DNA of 64,000 bases, from NCBI RefSeq assembly GCF_963676685.1, contig NC_092354.1:38906193-38970192 (forward strand). Direction: 5' to 3'. Positions 34,736-47,694 of the stretch are shown here, piece after piece (the stretch's first letter is position 1; each line of letters starts with the position of its first letter). The DNA is from Mytilus edulis. Lineage: Eukaryota; Mollusca; Bivalvia; Mytilida; Mytilidae. The notes beneath the pieces are model-generated. The model was not told the origin of the DNA, did no database searches, and saw nothing but the letters and a program-made list of their open reading frames with translations. The position numbers and the translations under genes were made by a program.

Positions 34736-37670
34736 GGGAAGATTTGTATCCACTCTTTTGTTTTAAGTGGGAACAGTTATGAATTGAATAAAACGGGGAT
34801 AAAATATGTATTGCAACTACGTAACTTCGCTAAATGTCTTCGATCCTAAACACTGTCTTCACCTAAATGATAAATACTGTGATAATGGAAACGCACATTA
34901 TTTTTAATGGCATAAACCTGCCTTACAATATTTTGTGTTGTAGACGAAAATGATATGATAGTCTTTTCATTTTAAACAAAAGATAGATCGGTCATATTTT
35001 GACTTTTTAACTCTCTGTGTTCATTTTTGGTTACACAAGAATGATACAGCCTTAATAACACCGTAATTGCTACTTTCATGTACGATACACAATCTTTTAA
35101 ATCTAGGTGACATACGTTTAACATGAGAAGTTGTTTCTGATCTGACTATTAACTTGGTAATAAACTACAATTAAAGCACATGACCTGTATAATTTTCATA
35201 ACTTCTTAAAGAATGTCCTATTTCAACATTGTACATGTTGTAAATACTCTTTCATTACAAACATTTAGTAAAAAAGTAAGTACATCTACTGACAATTCAA
35301 ACCTCTCATAAATTTTATTGTTCTTTTTAAAACAAACATAAGCTTGTCAAATTGTCAATTTTAAATGGGAATGAAATAAATTAACACGTGTTTATAAAAA
35401 GAAGATAACACGTTTTTTCCATACACAAAATTTAGTTATTTTAAAGAGGCTAAAGTTTTTGTACAAGTACCTTTTTATAAAAGTAGACTATGACATTTAA
35501 TAATTTAATACAATAGAAAGATTAAGATCATTGATTTTTATTATATATGAATAATTTGATCTTATACAGCAAATCAATGAGTGATTTTGTACAATCACTA
35601 TAGAAAAAAAAACCGGGGCAATATGTAGCAATATCATCCATGCTGTAGTTGTTAATTTGTAAACAATGTAGTTTAATTATTTCTTAAATTTAGAATTAAC
35701 TTAGTAAAAGATTGCGCAAAAATAACTTCATTTCATCACATTGCGTAACATTCCGTAACAAGAAGCAGTCTATTTCACAGTAAAAACAGGTGTTAAGGGT
35801 AATTCGGATAGAGAGATACAGATAATTTCATCAGACAATTTTTTCTTCTAAATGCAAACGAACAAATTCTACAAGATGTTTTGCTACAATTCAAACACAT
35901 TGTGTCGACTGTACTAGCTTTATTAATCTTTAAATTGTGTATTCAAGGCAAAAGAAAGCTTAAGTTAAAATAAACAATGACTTGATAGAGCAAATTCGCT
36001 CTTTGAGTATGTTAACATATTAATAAACAATAAACAGATACACAAGAAAAAATACTTTCCAATATTCTGTCATATATTACCTTTTCTTTAAATTTTTGGT
36101 ATTGGTATAAAGGGCGTTTAAGTAATCGTTTCAGAAAATATCGAATACTTCACAGCCTATACATTTGTTTTGTAAGTCTTTCCAAGTCGCCGTGTGTTTT
36201 TAACTATGATTTTCCAAACTCTATTTATTACTTTTGTGAACAAATATTTGTCTTAAACTTTCAAGTGAGCTATTAACAGAGTAGAAACAAAAATATAAAA
36301 TTGGACACATTTGATTTTTATAAATAATCCTGTCCGTGTTCAATCTTAGCTAAACTTATTATTATTAATGCCTATATGATAATATATTTCGATTAGTCTT
36401 TATACCTTCTATCGAAGTCTCTCTACCAAAATACATGTATACTAAACAAATCAATCTGGTATATATGATGGAGACAAACACATTAAAAAAGTCATTAAAC
36501 AAAATCCCCTTATCTAGTCCTCTGGTGGATATTTGCTACTTTACAGTATACTTGATAAACAGGACCTATGTGATTTTAGGGAAATTGCGCATAAAAGATT
36601 TTATTTAGACCGAGAATTAAGTACTAAACATTTTCATTTTCCCATTACAATTTATATTGCCCGGACGGTATGTGCATATTTAATACATTAAGAATTCGAA
36701 TTACAAGAAATAACACTTAAGTTTTATATATCTAATAAATAAAAACTAGACCGGTTGAAGATTTTGCGATATATACATGTAGGTAATTACCTTTGTCGAT
36801 AGTATGATAACAGTAATATTTTTATTCTTTTGAGCAAAATAAATGTACCTTGTCATTTAAAACCCCAAAACTAGAAAATCAATAAAGGCACTGAACTATC
36901 AAGTTCAAGTAATGATTCTCCATTACTAGATTATTTAACATAAATGTAAACAAGATTGAATAAAAACCAGATGATTTTAGTGATGAAAGATGAGACAACT
37001 TGAATTTTTAAGAAGGTTCGTATTAATCATTAATTGTAATGCAGTATTTTTTTTTAGATAAATGACATGGTTTTTTTTTTCGAAATATGGTCATCATACA
37101 TATATCACGCTGACAACGTCAAGGCTAAAAAAGAAAAGACAAAGAGAAAAACTACAGTACACCAAACAACATAGAAAACTAAAGACTGAGCATATCAAAC
37201 CCACCCAAAACTAGGGCTGATCTCAGGTGCTCTGGACGAGTAAGCAAACATTGCTCCAAATGTGGCAACCATCGTGTTGCTCAGGTATGTAGGTCACATT
37301 CGGGAGAAGGAAACATGATTGTAGTTACGACAATTGGATCTTATCCGTCGTCATCTGTAAAACAGATATTCGATAAATGTCAACCATTTCGTGATGGCGT
37401 CCTTAAAATTTACGAAGGAATATCTTCCACTTTATCACGTAAAACTCTTATAGTTTACTAGCTTTCATGTGAGCAGTCACCCTCTATCAATGATTTCTAC
37501 TCCGTATGTGGGAGACGAAGTTGGTCTTGCTCCTTATAGATCAATGCCGTTCTCTTTGTGAACTCCATTTGTATTTCTTTAATCCATTAAGGAGATTGCA
37601 ACATTTATAAACTACTGCTACCTAAATTAATTGTATCCAAATACTAAACTTTGTATTTGTAGATAAAATT
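34736..37670. other. Non-coding stretch upstream of TRIM-B
   Basis: AT-rich. A dispersed repeat fragment is at about 37110-37240 ('gctgatctcaggtgctctgg'). The 37600-37670 part should hold the last acceptor or the promoter of TRIM-B. Nothing else recognised. Confidence 0.5.
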
Positions 37671-39475
37671 ATGTCTACGCCTGGAAAATTCTGCACACCA
37701 TGTAAGATGACTAACAATGCAACAAACTCTGCTGTAAGCTTGCGCATTTCCTGTCAGCAATAGTTGTGCTACAACACAACGATTTAGTGAATCAGAAAGA
37801 AAAAAAAAACTTTGAAGAAGTAAAGATGTTAGAGGCTGATTCTCCGACGATTAATGTTTTGTGTGAAAAACATGATATGCAACTAGATTTTTTTTGCTCA
37901 TCTCACAAGGAACCTTGTTGCGTCAAATGCATATCAAGAGATCACTCTGACTGTCCCCCAATATCTTCTGAATCACTAGAAAATATTGTAAAAAACGCGA
38001 ACCCATCGTCTTATGTTCAAGAACTGGAAGAAAGCTTGTGTTCTGTTATTGAAATCGTCAATATTTTGAAACAAGATCAACAACAAAACAATGAAAATAT
38101 CAAAAAGCAACGACAAAAATTAGAATCTGAGGTTAAAGAATTTAAAAAAAGTATGATCAGTTCTCTTGACGTTTTAGAAAAAAAGCTTTTTGAAAGCATT
38201 TCAAAATCCTCTGATCGTTGTAAGAATGAAATTACAGAGTCATATAATGAACTAGAAGCATTGACCAATCAGTGCACTGGTATCAAGGATAATCTATCAA
38301 ATATGAAACAATTTGCAACTGACCTACATATGTTTCTCGGGACAATATCACTACAAAAAAAACTTGATGCGATAAGATGTTCTATGTCAGGAACAGAAGA
38401 TCGACTAAGGAATTGTGAAATGAAATTTGCGAGGGACTTAGATATTAAGCCTTTTGAATCATGTATAGAAAAGTTTTCCGAAACACATATCACATGTAAG
38501 ACCCATAATGATTATAGGTCTAAACTAACACATGCAGAAACCTTTCCAACAAAGTCACGTATAGTTCAGCAAAGCAAAATTAATGCAAAGGAATGGACAA
38601 CCACTTCCGTTAGTGGTGGGAAAAGCAAATCTCTTGGAGCGAAAGATTCTGAACAAGTTTATAACCGTACTTCTAGGGTGACTGAGTCGACAAGATTTTC
38701 ATCTTCGACAGAGTTGACGCTTCAACAAAAATTCGTTACCGAATCTACCGATCACGTCAATGTAAATGGATGTGCTATACTTTCAAATGGCGAACTTGTA
38801 TTCACAGAATATGTGAATAAGTGTCTCGTTGTCTATCAAGGTAATGGCGTTAAATCACGGGTAATTGAATTGTTTGACAGTCCATGGGATGTGTGCGAGG
38901 TTGCGAATAAAACTGTAGCTTTGAATTTCCCTGTTCGAAGTACAATCATGGTTATAGAAATTTCTTCATCCAAGGGCAAGGTAATGGAGAGTTTCAGTAC
39001 TTCAGCTGGTATTTGTACCGCTATAACTTTCAACGATCCAAATTTGATTGTGGCGATCCAGAAAGTTGGATTCCAAATATTTGACTTAAAGGGAAAACTT
39101 GTCAAAACAATAGAAATGAAGTTTCATGACGCTAAATACATAACATTTCATTCTTCTCGTTTATTCTATACCGACTGGAAGAAAAACGAAGTAGTGTGTT
39201 GCGATTTGGAACAACAAATTTATTGGAAATTTAAGAGGTCGGACCTAAAATGTCCAAGTGGCATATGTGTTGACTATGAAGGCAATATCCTTGTTGTCGG
39301 AACGTCTTCGGGCAATATTCTTAAAATAAAACCCGATGGAAAATCAGCTGAAGAAATTCTAAGAACCGAAGGCGTTTTTGATTCTCCGATTGGAATTTTC
39401 ATTGGGAAACAAAAAAGGCTGGTTTTGATTTGTTTTCATGATAATACCTTTGCTGCAACATTTCAATCTTTTTAA
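37671..39475 (+). CDS. TRIM-like protein B (B-box, coiled coil, propeller), damaged 5' end
   Basis: The main frame is 37766-39475 (569 aa from ATG at 37766). B-box 2 is at residues ~33-63: C33, H36, C44, H47, C52, C55, H60, C63, in the pattern CEKHDMQLDFFCSSH. Coiled coil covers ~75-240 (KKQRQKLESEVKEFKKS), then a Ser/Lys linker (~255-310) and a propeller-like C-terminal region (~315-569). Just upstream, 37671-37763 encodes a typical TRIM N-terminus (MSTPGKFCTPC) with the start of a first B-box, but it meets a TAG at 37761-37763 and lies in another frame from the main ORF. The original start is thus broken, or the assembly has an error. No RING is present. If translated from 37766 the protein keeps B-box 2, oligomerisation and ligand-binding parts. 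Confidence 0.8.
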
Positions 39476-40997
39476 ATTAGGTAAACTGTTGACTAAATAA
39501 CGAAGAGTAACTAATATTATTTTAGTCTGGGCTCTTTGAAAGAAAATAAATGATTGATGTAAATGAATCAGCCTTCTTTTACTGTAGGAAATAAAGCATG
39601 CTACATATATGTCCACTTGTCAGTTAAAATTCCCATCAGAAATTCAAAAAAGTCTTTTAATAAACACGAGGTGAAACTACAATTTTATTTTTTTAGAGTA
39701 AGCGGAATAACTCTAAATAATAACAGAGGCATCTACTTAATACAGAAATGCATTTTTTGATTCCGAGTTCAGTTTGACGTCAATTTTTGCTGAACTAGTA
39801 TATACATGATATACATACTGTAAGTGTTTAGGGGTCAGCTGAGGGTCCGTTGTGGTAATTTCTCGCTGTATTAAAGACACATTGGTGGACCATGGCTGTT
39901 TGCTTCTCTTTATTTAGGGGGTTGGCTCTTTGACACATTCACCGTTTCCATTTTTAATTTTATATTCCTTGTATCTAAGCATACATAGCTGCTAAATTGG
40001 TATAGCGACTTACGTTGTTTATACCATTAGGATTTTAACTCACACTGAGGCAAACGTTTGCAACTTCCTTTCCCTCCCCTAATATTATTTCTAATCTATG
40101 CATAAGACGTGAAATAGACAATGAGAGGTGATAGTTTTAAAATCATTCCCCATCTAATAAAAACAAATTAAGACTATTGCCGTGTATAAAACGAGCTCCG
40201 CAAAACAACAATTCAGTTTTAATATACACGAGGAAAACCCAAACAAAATAGAATAAGAAGATGTGGTAAGATTGCCAATAAGATAAATCACCACCAGAGA
40301 CGCAAAAGTTTACTATTGTTCGTGACTGTACTGTTCTGAACAATGAACAAAACCCCATACTTGTCCAGAAAAGACAAACGTAAAACAATTAAAACCAAGA
40401 TAATAAATTAAAAACAAATGTGATTACTATGATTACAGGAACAAATGACAACAACTGAATTACATGTATATGTGGGGGTTAAACATCGTTTGCTGGTGCC
40501 ATACCCTCTCCTAGAATTGGATAGCGATGTAACAGTACAAAAACATGAAAACAAAATATAAAGATAGGAAAATAAGACTTAACTCACCAGATTGATCCAC
40601 TGGACCATGATCTAGTGGACAGGGCATGAAAATGGTCGAAAAACTGAGATGCACAATTAGACAGCAATGTAACTTCACATAAAATATCGCTAAAACGCTA
40701 ATTAATTCATTTCCCCTTTACAGGAACTATTTTCTTTCTTTTTAAACCAACCTTACATATTTTATTTCACTAAAAGTTACAATGCTCCTTAGTGTTACAA
40801 CAATGGCACTTAAGTTCATCCCTGTATTGCTAATTACTAATATAGCAGGTTTTTTTTTAAATTAATTTAGCAAATTTCTTATACATTTGTGTATATTCAC
40901 GCGTAATTTTCAATTTACAGAGTAATTCTACAAACGTATATAGTTATATTAATTTCTTTACTGTTTCCCTCTATTCTTTTGTTCATTTGCCATTTAA
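39476..40997. other. Non-coding stretch downstream of TRIM-B
   Basis: A SINE-like fragment lies at about 40255-40330 ('agaagatgtggtaagattgc'). Otherwise nothing recognised. Confidence 0.5.
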
Positions 40998-41269
40998 CAG
41001 GCATTTTATTTATTTGAACTTGGAATGTTGGAATTATTTTTAATTATGGAATTTGCTTGATTTCTTGTTATTGAAATTTTTTAATAAATTCCATGTTCAT
41101 TCTGTACTGAAATGTTCTGTTCTGCGCACAACACTTTTTATTACAAAGAAAATAGTATATTTTTAATAGAATGTACTGTGCCGCGCACAACACTATCTAA
41201 CCAAAATACATTGTATGGAAAGTGTTATTAACCGCTGAAAAGATTATAATACCAAATAATAAAATTGAG

Positions 41270-41590
41270 AATGGAAATGGGGAATGTGCCAAAGAGACAA
41301 CAACCCGACCATAGAAAAAAAAAAACAACAGCAGAAGGTCACCAACAGGTCTTCAATGTAGCGAAAAATTTCCGCAACCGGAGGCGTCCTTCAGCTGGCC
41401 CCTAAACAAATATATACTAGTTCAGTGATAATGAACGCCATACTAATTTCCAAATTGTACACAAGAAACTAAAATTAAAATAATACAAGACTAACAAAGG
41501 CCAGAGGCTCCTGACTTGGGACAGGCGCAAAAATGCGGCGGGGTTAAACATGTTTGTGAGATCTCAACCCTCCCCTTATACCTCTAGCCA
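41270..41590 (+). mobile_element. Dispersed mussel repeat (SINE-like)
   Basis: Starts 'gaatgtgccaaagagacaac', passes 'aaccggaggcgtccttcagc', ends 'cggcggggttaaacatgttt'. The last part is shared in variant form with 21650-21675 and 40470-40490. No coding capacity. Confidence 0.55.
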
Positions 41591-41909
41591 ATGTAGAAAA
41601 GTAAACGCATAACAATACGCACATTAAAATTCAGTTCAAGAGAAGTCCGAGTCTGATGTCAGAAGATGTAACCAAAGAAAATAAACAAAATGACAATAAT
41701 ACATAAATAACAACAGACTACTAGCAGTTAACTGACATGCCAGCTTCAGACTTCAATTAAACTGACTGAAAGATTATGATTTCATCATATGAACATCAGG
41801 CACAATCCTTCCCGTTAGGGGTTTAGTATCATACCATCATAACATATATGAGGAGAACATAACCCGTGTCATGCCAACAACTGGTTTTTGAATAAATGTG
41901 TTTAGTTCC

Positions 41910-41958
41910 GATACGCTACACTTCATCTATTAGCAGAGATAGTCATAACGAAAAGTAA
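41910..41958 (+). repeat. 49-bp perfect direct repeat, left copy
   Basis: Begins 'gatacgctacacttcatcta' and ends 'cataacgaaaagtaa'. Identical to 42184-42232; brackets a 225-bp insertion. Confidence 0.95.
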
Positions 41959-42183
41959 ACATGGAATTTATTAAAAATTTTAAACACAAGAAATTGTGCA
42001 AATTCCATAATTAAAAATAATTCCCAGTTCAAATAATAGCCTGTTATTTATACTTTGGTCTTTTTGCCCAATATTCTCTATATTCTGTATCTCCGTTAAA
42101 CCCTCATTTATTTTCAAATTTCTCATGCTCCTATATCTCTTAAAAGTGTCAAAATATTCAATCCGATTAAAATCCGATGTTGT
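41959..42183. mobile_element. 225-bp insertion between 49-bp direct repeats
   Basis: No open frame. Its first ~90 bp is the reverse complement of 41022-41105. The perfect 49-bp duplication looks like a long target-site duplication, close in length to the 50-bp one around the Penelope-like element at 7261-9254. Confidence 0.6.
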
Positions 42184-42232
42184 GATACGCTACACTTCAT
42201 CTATTAGCAGAGATAGTCATAACGAAAAGTAA
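42184..42232 (+). repeat. 49-bp perfect direct repeat, right copy
   Basis: Identical to 41910-41958. Confidence 0.95.
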
Positions 42233-44827
42233 CAGCTGATTTTAATGAGATTGCACACTATCAAGCACATCTTTTCTGAGCCACGTTTCTGAACTGAACC
42301 TATATGTTTAAAGACAAACACGAAAATAAATCTATTTTCTAGGAACGCACTCTATTCAGGATAACATGTCTTAATATATAAAATGCCTGATAAAAATCTA
42401 AATTCTTATCATGAGGCATAATTTTCTTGAGTTACAATGATAAGTTGCATACTCATTACACCAACTCGAGGAGTTCAGGGCCAGATTAGCCAGTGTGCCC
42501 TGGACCCAGATGCAGCCTAACTAGACATCAGCTTGCCAAATTGTACAGTGTATATAGTTTTAATTATTTTGTTAATATTTACTTTTAATCAATGGAGAAG
42601 CCGCCTGTTTTACCGAGCGGAGTTAGTGAATCACTCAAATATGAGGTCAACTCTTTAACGGAAGAAGGAGAAGAAGATATACACTTTCCTGGTGAACAAT
42701 ATAACGGAAATATAAGCAACTGTAATAAGTAGGAAGTTTAGGTAGATATAAAACGCATCTAGATTTTAATCAGATTGTTGCAATTTCCCTTTTCTATATT
42801 TACCTGGGAGTTTGGTATTTTTAAAATAATTTCTTTGAGATCTAAATCACATAGTGAAAAAAGACATGTATGCGTGTTCCAGTTGCTTCAAAATACATAA
42901 ATTCACTAGTGTGCAATAGTCAGTGGCAACTATTACATGCATATGAGAGCGAGACTATGTAAATGCGATATACAGGTATATATAAAAAGAAACCTACTAT
43001 GATTTATTCTATACATGAACTCTGAGCCCGATGTTCAACATGCTTATTCACAAAAAAAAAAACCACCGGAGGACATGTCATTATTCCCTTACACATCATT
43101 ATAACTCTTAGCAAAAAATTATTTGCTCCTATACATGTACCCCTAAATGGTGTATTATTTGTTGAGACGCTTCCGATTCTAAATTCTGAGCTCTTTGTTT
43201 TGTCTGGAGAATCGAAACCACGGCACCAAGCTTTCGTGGCGAGCATGCATTAGTAACGATACCACGAGGTAACATTATATTATGACGGAGACAAGTTTAT
43301 AAAGGTTTCAAGTTCCTCCTCAATAGAAAACATAGTTAAGGTTGAAACATAGACAAGAAATAGATTTTCGTCATTTTGAATACATTATTTTTGTTTGTTT
43401 AATTCATTTATGAACTTTATAGACTCGTGCTGATTTCATGTTTGACAAATTGTATATTTAGACATCTACTGATAACTGTTGTTGAAAACTAATTCTGTCC
43501 TCTGAATAGATGTGTTTTTGGTAGTTGTGTGTGTTTGCTTTTTACCACTCAAAAATATCAATCTCACGATAACAAACGACATTCGTGGATTCAAAAGAAT
43601 CATGTGAACGTTTCATGGTGATCCGGTGGTTTGAAACCACATTTTCAAAAGGCAGGATTCGTAATCTAAAAAACAGAAATATACACTGTGTTTTAAAAAT
43701 ATATACAGATATAAAAAAAAAAAAAGACGATGTGGTATGATTGCCAACGAGACAACTCTCAACAAGAGACCAAAATGACACAGAAATTAACAACTTTAGG
43801 TCACCTTACGGAATGGAATAAATAGACAGTCCTCTCACAAGCAAAAATTGATGAGAGCCTTTACTTCTTTATCTTTTTCTAAAAGTAAACTTTCAACTTC
43901 ACGATGAGCTGTGGAATTTAAGCATTTTCTTACACGCAATACGTATTTATAAAAAGAAGAAAAAAATGTTTAGACCATTTTTCTCCATCTCAAGTCGTCA
44001 GTTACTCCGCTTTCTTTATATTTGAACACCGCTTCATTCTCTATTCCTTTGTTTGCCTATCTGGCTTTATACTTTATAACCCTCCCCCATTTTTCTCTAT
44101 CAGATTCGCAAATTGCAGAAGGATAAAGGTAATAGTAAAAAAAATCATAAACGATCATGCTATCATAATGTTTCAAACCATTGATAGAGAAAAAAAATTA
44201 TTAAAATACATTTATTCATACACATTTTATTTTATTTTATTTCAATGGCAATTCGGTAAAAAAAAATGTTCAAGATGAGCAGTGTTTCAGCTAGAAATTG
44301 TCTTATTTTATACTGTTCAATTTCACAATTTAACCTCCGGTATGATTTCAAATTTAATAGTTTGTTTTCTTTAATGTACCCCTTTTTTACTATAATGTGT
44401 ACTCGTCGCGGACAATGAATTCAAGCTGCAATATCTATGAATTAAAGAAAAGATTTTAAACAACGTTTTCGGATATTGAAAGTTGCTATATACATTGAAT
44501 ACATTTATGATTTAGAGAGAAAATGCAACCTCAATGCTTTTGGTCATGAGGTAGGATTACTAAACAACACAGGTGTGGAGCAAGGATTTTGAAACTTAAA
44601 AAAAAGGGGCCGGGGGGGGGGGGGGGTGCTGGAAAGCCAACGTTTCGAGTTTTACTTGTAAAAAGTTTTTAAGTTTTCATAAGTGAATCTCATAAATCAG
44701 CCTCTACAACCAGTAATTAAACTCGATGCATATTAACTAAAATAGCAACTTTCGCAAATTATCACCAGCTCAGTGATGAGTGACGTTTGCGGTACTTTGT
44801 GATTATGAGAGGCTATACAATATTTAA
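42233..44827. other. Non-coding stretch
   Basis: A SINE-like fragment lies at about 43727-43800 ('gatgtggtatgattgccaac', 'gagacaactctcaacaagag'). A G-rich tract is at 44608-44626. No genes recognised. Confidence 0.5.
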
Positions 44828-45184
44828 GGTGGTATGGGAGTCTAAAATAAAAATGATAGAATTTGTTCATACTTTGCCAAAACGTTGTATCTATTGATAC
44901 ATGTTGAAAAATATAATAAAAATGATAGGTCACCGCGCATTTTCTCAAGCTACAGGACGGGACAAAATGACACATTTTGTATGAAAAACACTATTTTGTG
45001 ATTAGAAACTAAACAAAATGATAGATTTGTTAAATACTTCAGGAAAAGATAGCTTTCAGACACTGCTTTGAGAATATCAAAAGAAAAGATAGGGTCAACG
45101 TACGTTTTTTCCGGCTAACATACAAAATAGGAAAATTCCATACAGAATCCTTCAGAAAATGCACTTTTTTAGAGTTACCTCCCC
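44828..45184. mobile_element. TTAA-bounded MITE-like repeat
   Basis: Starts ggtggtatgggagtc after TTAA (44824-44827) and ends gagttacctcccc before TTAA (45185-45188). Ends resemble the MITE at 24468-24675 (ggtggtag..., ...ctacctcc with an internal agttatctccctt). The inverted ends are short and weak. Confidence 0.4.
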
Positions 45185-45188
45185 TTAA

Positions 45189-46731
45189 AATGCCAATTTA
45201 AAAAAAAATAAAAACAACCCAAAATAGTTAACATTTGCAAAAATATCAATATTTAGAAGTTATATTCTTAAATTGGTACTTTTAAATGAAAATGTACATT
45301 AAACATCTGCATTCCTGCATCAAATTTTGCTAACTTGATGGAAAATCTGGACCTTTGATTCTCTGTTTTTTACAATCTGATTTGCATTGTTTTTATGATT
45401 AACAAAAATTGTACCTTATGGAAACGTTATTTTTTGTACAAGTTATAAGCGTTAAACATGTAAATAATGAATAATAATACAAGGAAAATATACCATCTAT
45501 AAATAATCGATTGGAAAAACCCATTCTCTCCCTTTGAAAATTTCTATTTTAATGCCAACAAGGAAGTTAATTAATAAAAAGGTCACAATGAAAACATCAG
45601 CTGTAAATTTGCAATTGAAGTTTTTTTGACACAAAATTGACCATGGACTAAATTGTGTGTAGCCTGTAGGTTAGCGGTGTTAAGAGGTAACTATTTTAAA
45701 AATTTATTCAATGACATTTAAAATCGGAGTTGGGTAATCGTCAATTTTCTGGGTGTGGACGGCTAACAACCGTTTGTTTTTCTTTCAGATATATTCAAAT
45801 AGTTTTGATGCTGACAGATGTGTTAAGGGAGGGGGTTTATCCGAAACAAGAAACGTATCCCTATAGATTTTATAAGATTGTACGGTGATATTTTTTTAAT
45901 CCGATGTTCCACATTCTGACTTGTACTTAGTAGTTTAAAAAATGTTATTGCATTTTGAAAGATAATATCACCATTTCTTAAATAACTGGACATAGTACAT
46001 GTATTATATTCATAATATTGAGTTGTATGATATATATTCATATGCGTATAATTGAAAAATAAATAAATGAAAGAATATAAACCGATTTGCACAACTTTTT
46101 GGTACCAGCTAGATGTAACATCAGTGCATACCGTTTTTATCTCGTATGTATATACCATGAATCGCATGTATACTATAAGTAAGTTTACAGGTTCCAATAG
46201 TGGAGCAGCAACTGATTACACTCAGGAGTTTCCGTCTTTAATTGGCGGTTTTTCGATGAGTTCTCTCTTTAGAGAGTAGCCATTTAGCTTCAATAGGAAA
46301 GGGGGTACCGTATGTTTTTCATGTTTTTGTCTAAGTCTTTTTTTTCTTTTTCTTTTTCTTTGATAGGTTTTTGACGCTTTCAATTATTATTTTCCCTCAA
46401 GAGTTAACCATATAAGTTATGGGGAAAATATAGATTCAGAATATATATTTTTGTCATTTGCTTGACAACAATATTTTTTCCATTAGATTGAGGATCAGAA
46501 TATTTTTTCAGGAAAAAATCATAACCCCCTTTTGAAGTTAAGAGGTTGTTCCCTTAAATGTTCTCGATTTGTAGTGTTTTTAGACTCATTTTGTTTCGTT
46601 GTTTTAGTCCATACTTTGAAGGTTTAAAGTGATAATAATGAAATATACAGTACCAATTTTAATGCTCAATTTCTGTTATTACACGTTTGACAAACATAAA
46701 TCAACAAATCAACAACGAAAATTTTAAATAT
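45189..46731. other. Non-coding stretch upstream of HSPA12-B
   Basis: AT-rich, with pyrimidine runs at 46335-46362. No exon recognised. It probably contains 5' UTR/promoter parts of HSPA12-B. Confidence 0.45.
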
Positions 46732-46874
46732 CAGTGGCGGATCCAGGGTGGGGTGCAGGGGTTGGAACCCCTTCTTTGACGATCAATGCATTTGAATGGG
46801 GACATATAGTTTGAATCCTTCCCCTTTATCCTGGATAAGGACCCTCTTTTAACACATGACTGGATCCACCCCTG
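46732..46874. mobile_element. MITE with GGATCCAG ends, upstream of HSPA12-B
   Basis: Left cagtggcggatccaggg, right ctggatccacccctg: inverted ends over a 143-bp element. It lies ~45 bp before the first visible splice acceptor of HSPA12-B. Confidence 0.6.
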
Positions 46875-46936
46875 TATAAGATTCACTGAGTCTATTATAA
46901 TTAAGTTATATATTCTTGTAGGTGTTTAAAACAAAA

Positions 46937-47269
46937 ATGGAAGCATCAAGGAGAACTTCAGAATGCAGAGGAAGCCGGTTAGTTGTTGCAGCTATAGACT
47001 TGGGAACAACTTTCTCAGGATACGCATTTTCATTCAGATCTGATTTTGAGTCCAACCCACTCAAAATTAGCACAAATGATTGGTCTGCAGAGGGTGTTCA
47101 CAGTTCAGAGATGAAGGCGCCATCTATATTGTTACTAAATCCTGACCAATCATTTAACTGCTTTGGATACCGAGCACAACATACTTACTCAGACTTGTTG
47201 GACGATGACCCAGATAAAGCTGCCAAATATTATTTTGTCAAGAACTTCAAAATGCAGTTACACAATAGG
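46937..47269 (+). CDS. HSPA12-type Hsp70 protein B, first coding exon only
   Basis: 111 codons from ATG at 46937; a likely acceptor (ttcttgtag) ends at 46921, so a 5' UTR intron precedes. It carries phosphate-1 AIDLGTTFSGYAF and ends KMQLHNR before g/gtatgtg, exactly where exon 1 of HSPA12-A ends. Identity to HSPA12-A exon 1 is high along its whole length. Exons 2-4 (expected: SLGMKIQD, PEAAALYC and LGGGTVDITV regions) are not found in the remaining 16.7 kb. The intron instead runs into the Polinton-like element. Either the intron was greatly lengthened by the insertion, or the gene was cut. A complete gene would encode a second HSPA12 chaperone-like ATPase. Confidence 0.85.
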
Positions 47270-47463
47270 GTATGTGATTATATGAACTCCCCCTCCCAAA
47301 GTAGTAGTATATATTGTGTGGCAGCAGCAAATATTTTTGCCACGTTGACAAAAATTTTGCCCCCGTCAGCAAAAATTGCATAATATATTTGTTGGATAAT
47401 ATCAAAATATTGATTTTTAATTTGTAAAATATAAAAGAATGTTTTTATTTTTTTTTTCACTGC

Positions 47464-47650
47464 ATTAAACAATTTTAATGCATTACCAATCAATTTAACA
47501 TTGTTGATATGCTGGATATGGAAGTAGTAAAAGTAAATTGAACATTTAAAAAAAATTTTCATTTCATTAAACAATTTAACGCATTACCAATCATTTAAAT
47601 TGTTGATATGCTGGATATGGAAGTAGTAAAAGGAACATTTAAAACAATTT
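47464..47650. repeat. ~103-bp tandem duplication beside the element
   Basis: 'gttgatatgctggatatgga' plus 'agtagtaaaag' occurs at about 47506 and 47600, each preceded by 'ttaaacaatttt/ttaaacaattta' and 'gcattaccaatca'. Two imperfect head-to-tail copies. It may be host intron or part of the element's left end. Confidence 0.75.
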
Positions 47651-47694
47651 GAGAGCTTTAATTTGATAAAAGTTTAATTGGTAAATATAATAAT

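Larger units (their letters stand above)
40998..42050. repeat. Inverted pair of ~100-bp repeats around dispersed repeats
   Basis: 'ggaattatttttaattatgg' through 'ttaataaattccatgtt' (41030-41097) occurs as its reverse complement at 41962-42030. Whether this is one element with long inverted ends or two separate copies is open, because the right copy also lies in the 225-bp insertion at 41959-42183. Confidence 0.55.

Noticed and set aside
44608..44626. G-rich run as a regulatory quadruplex
   Set aside because: A mononucleotide run in a repeat-rich region with no gene nearby; length is also prone to sequencing error.
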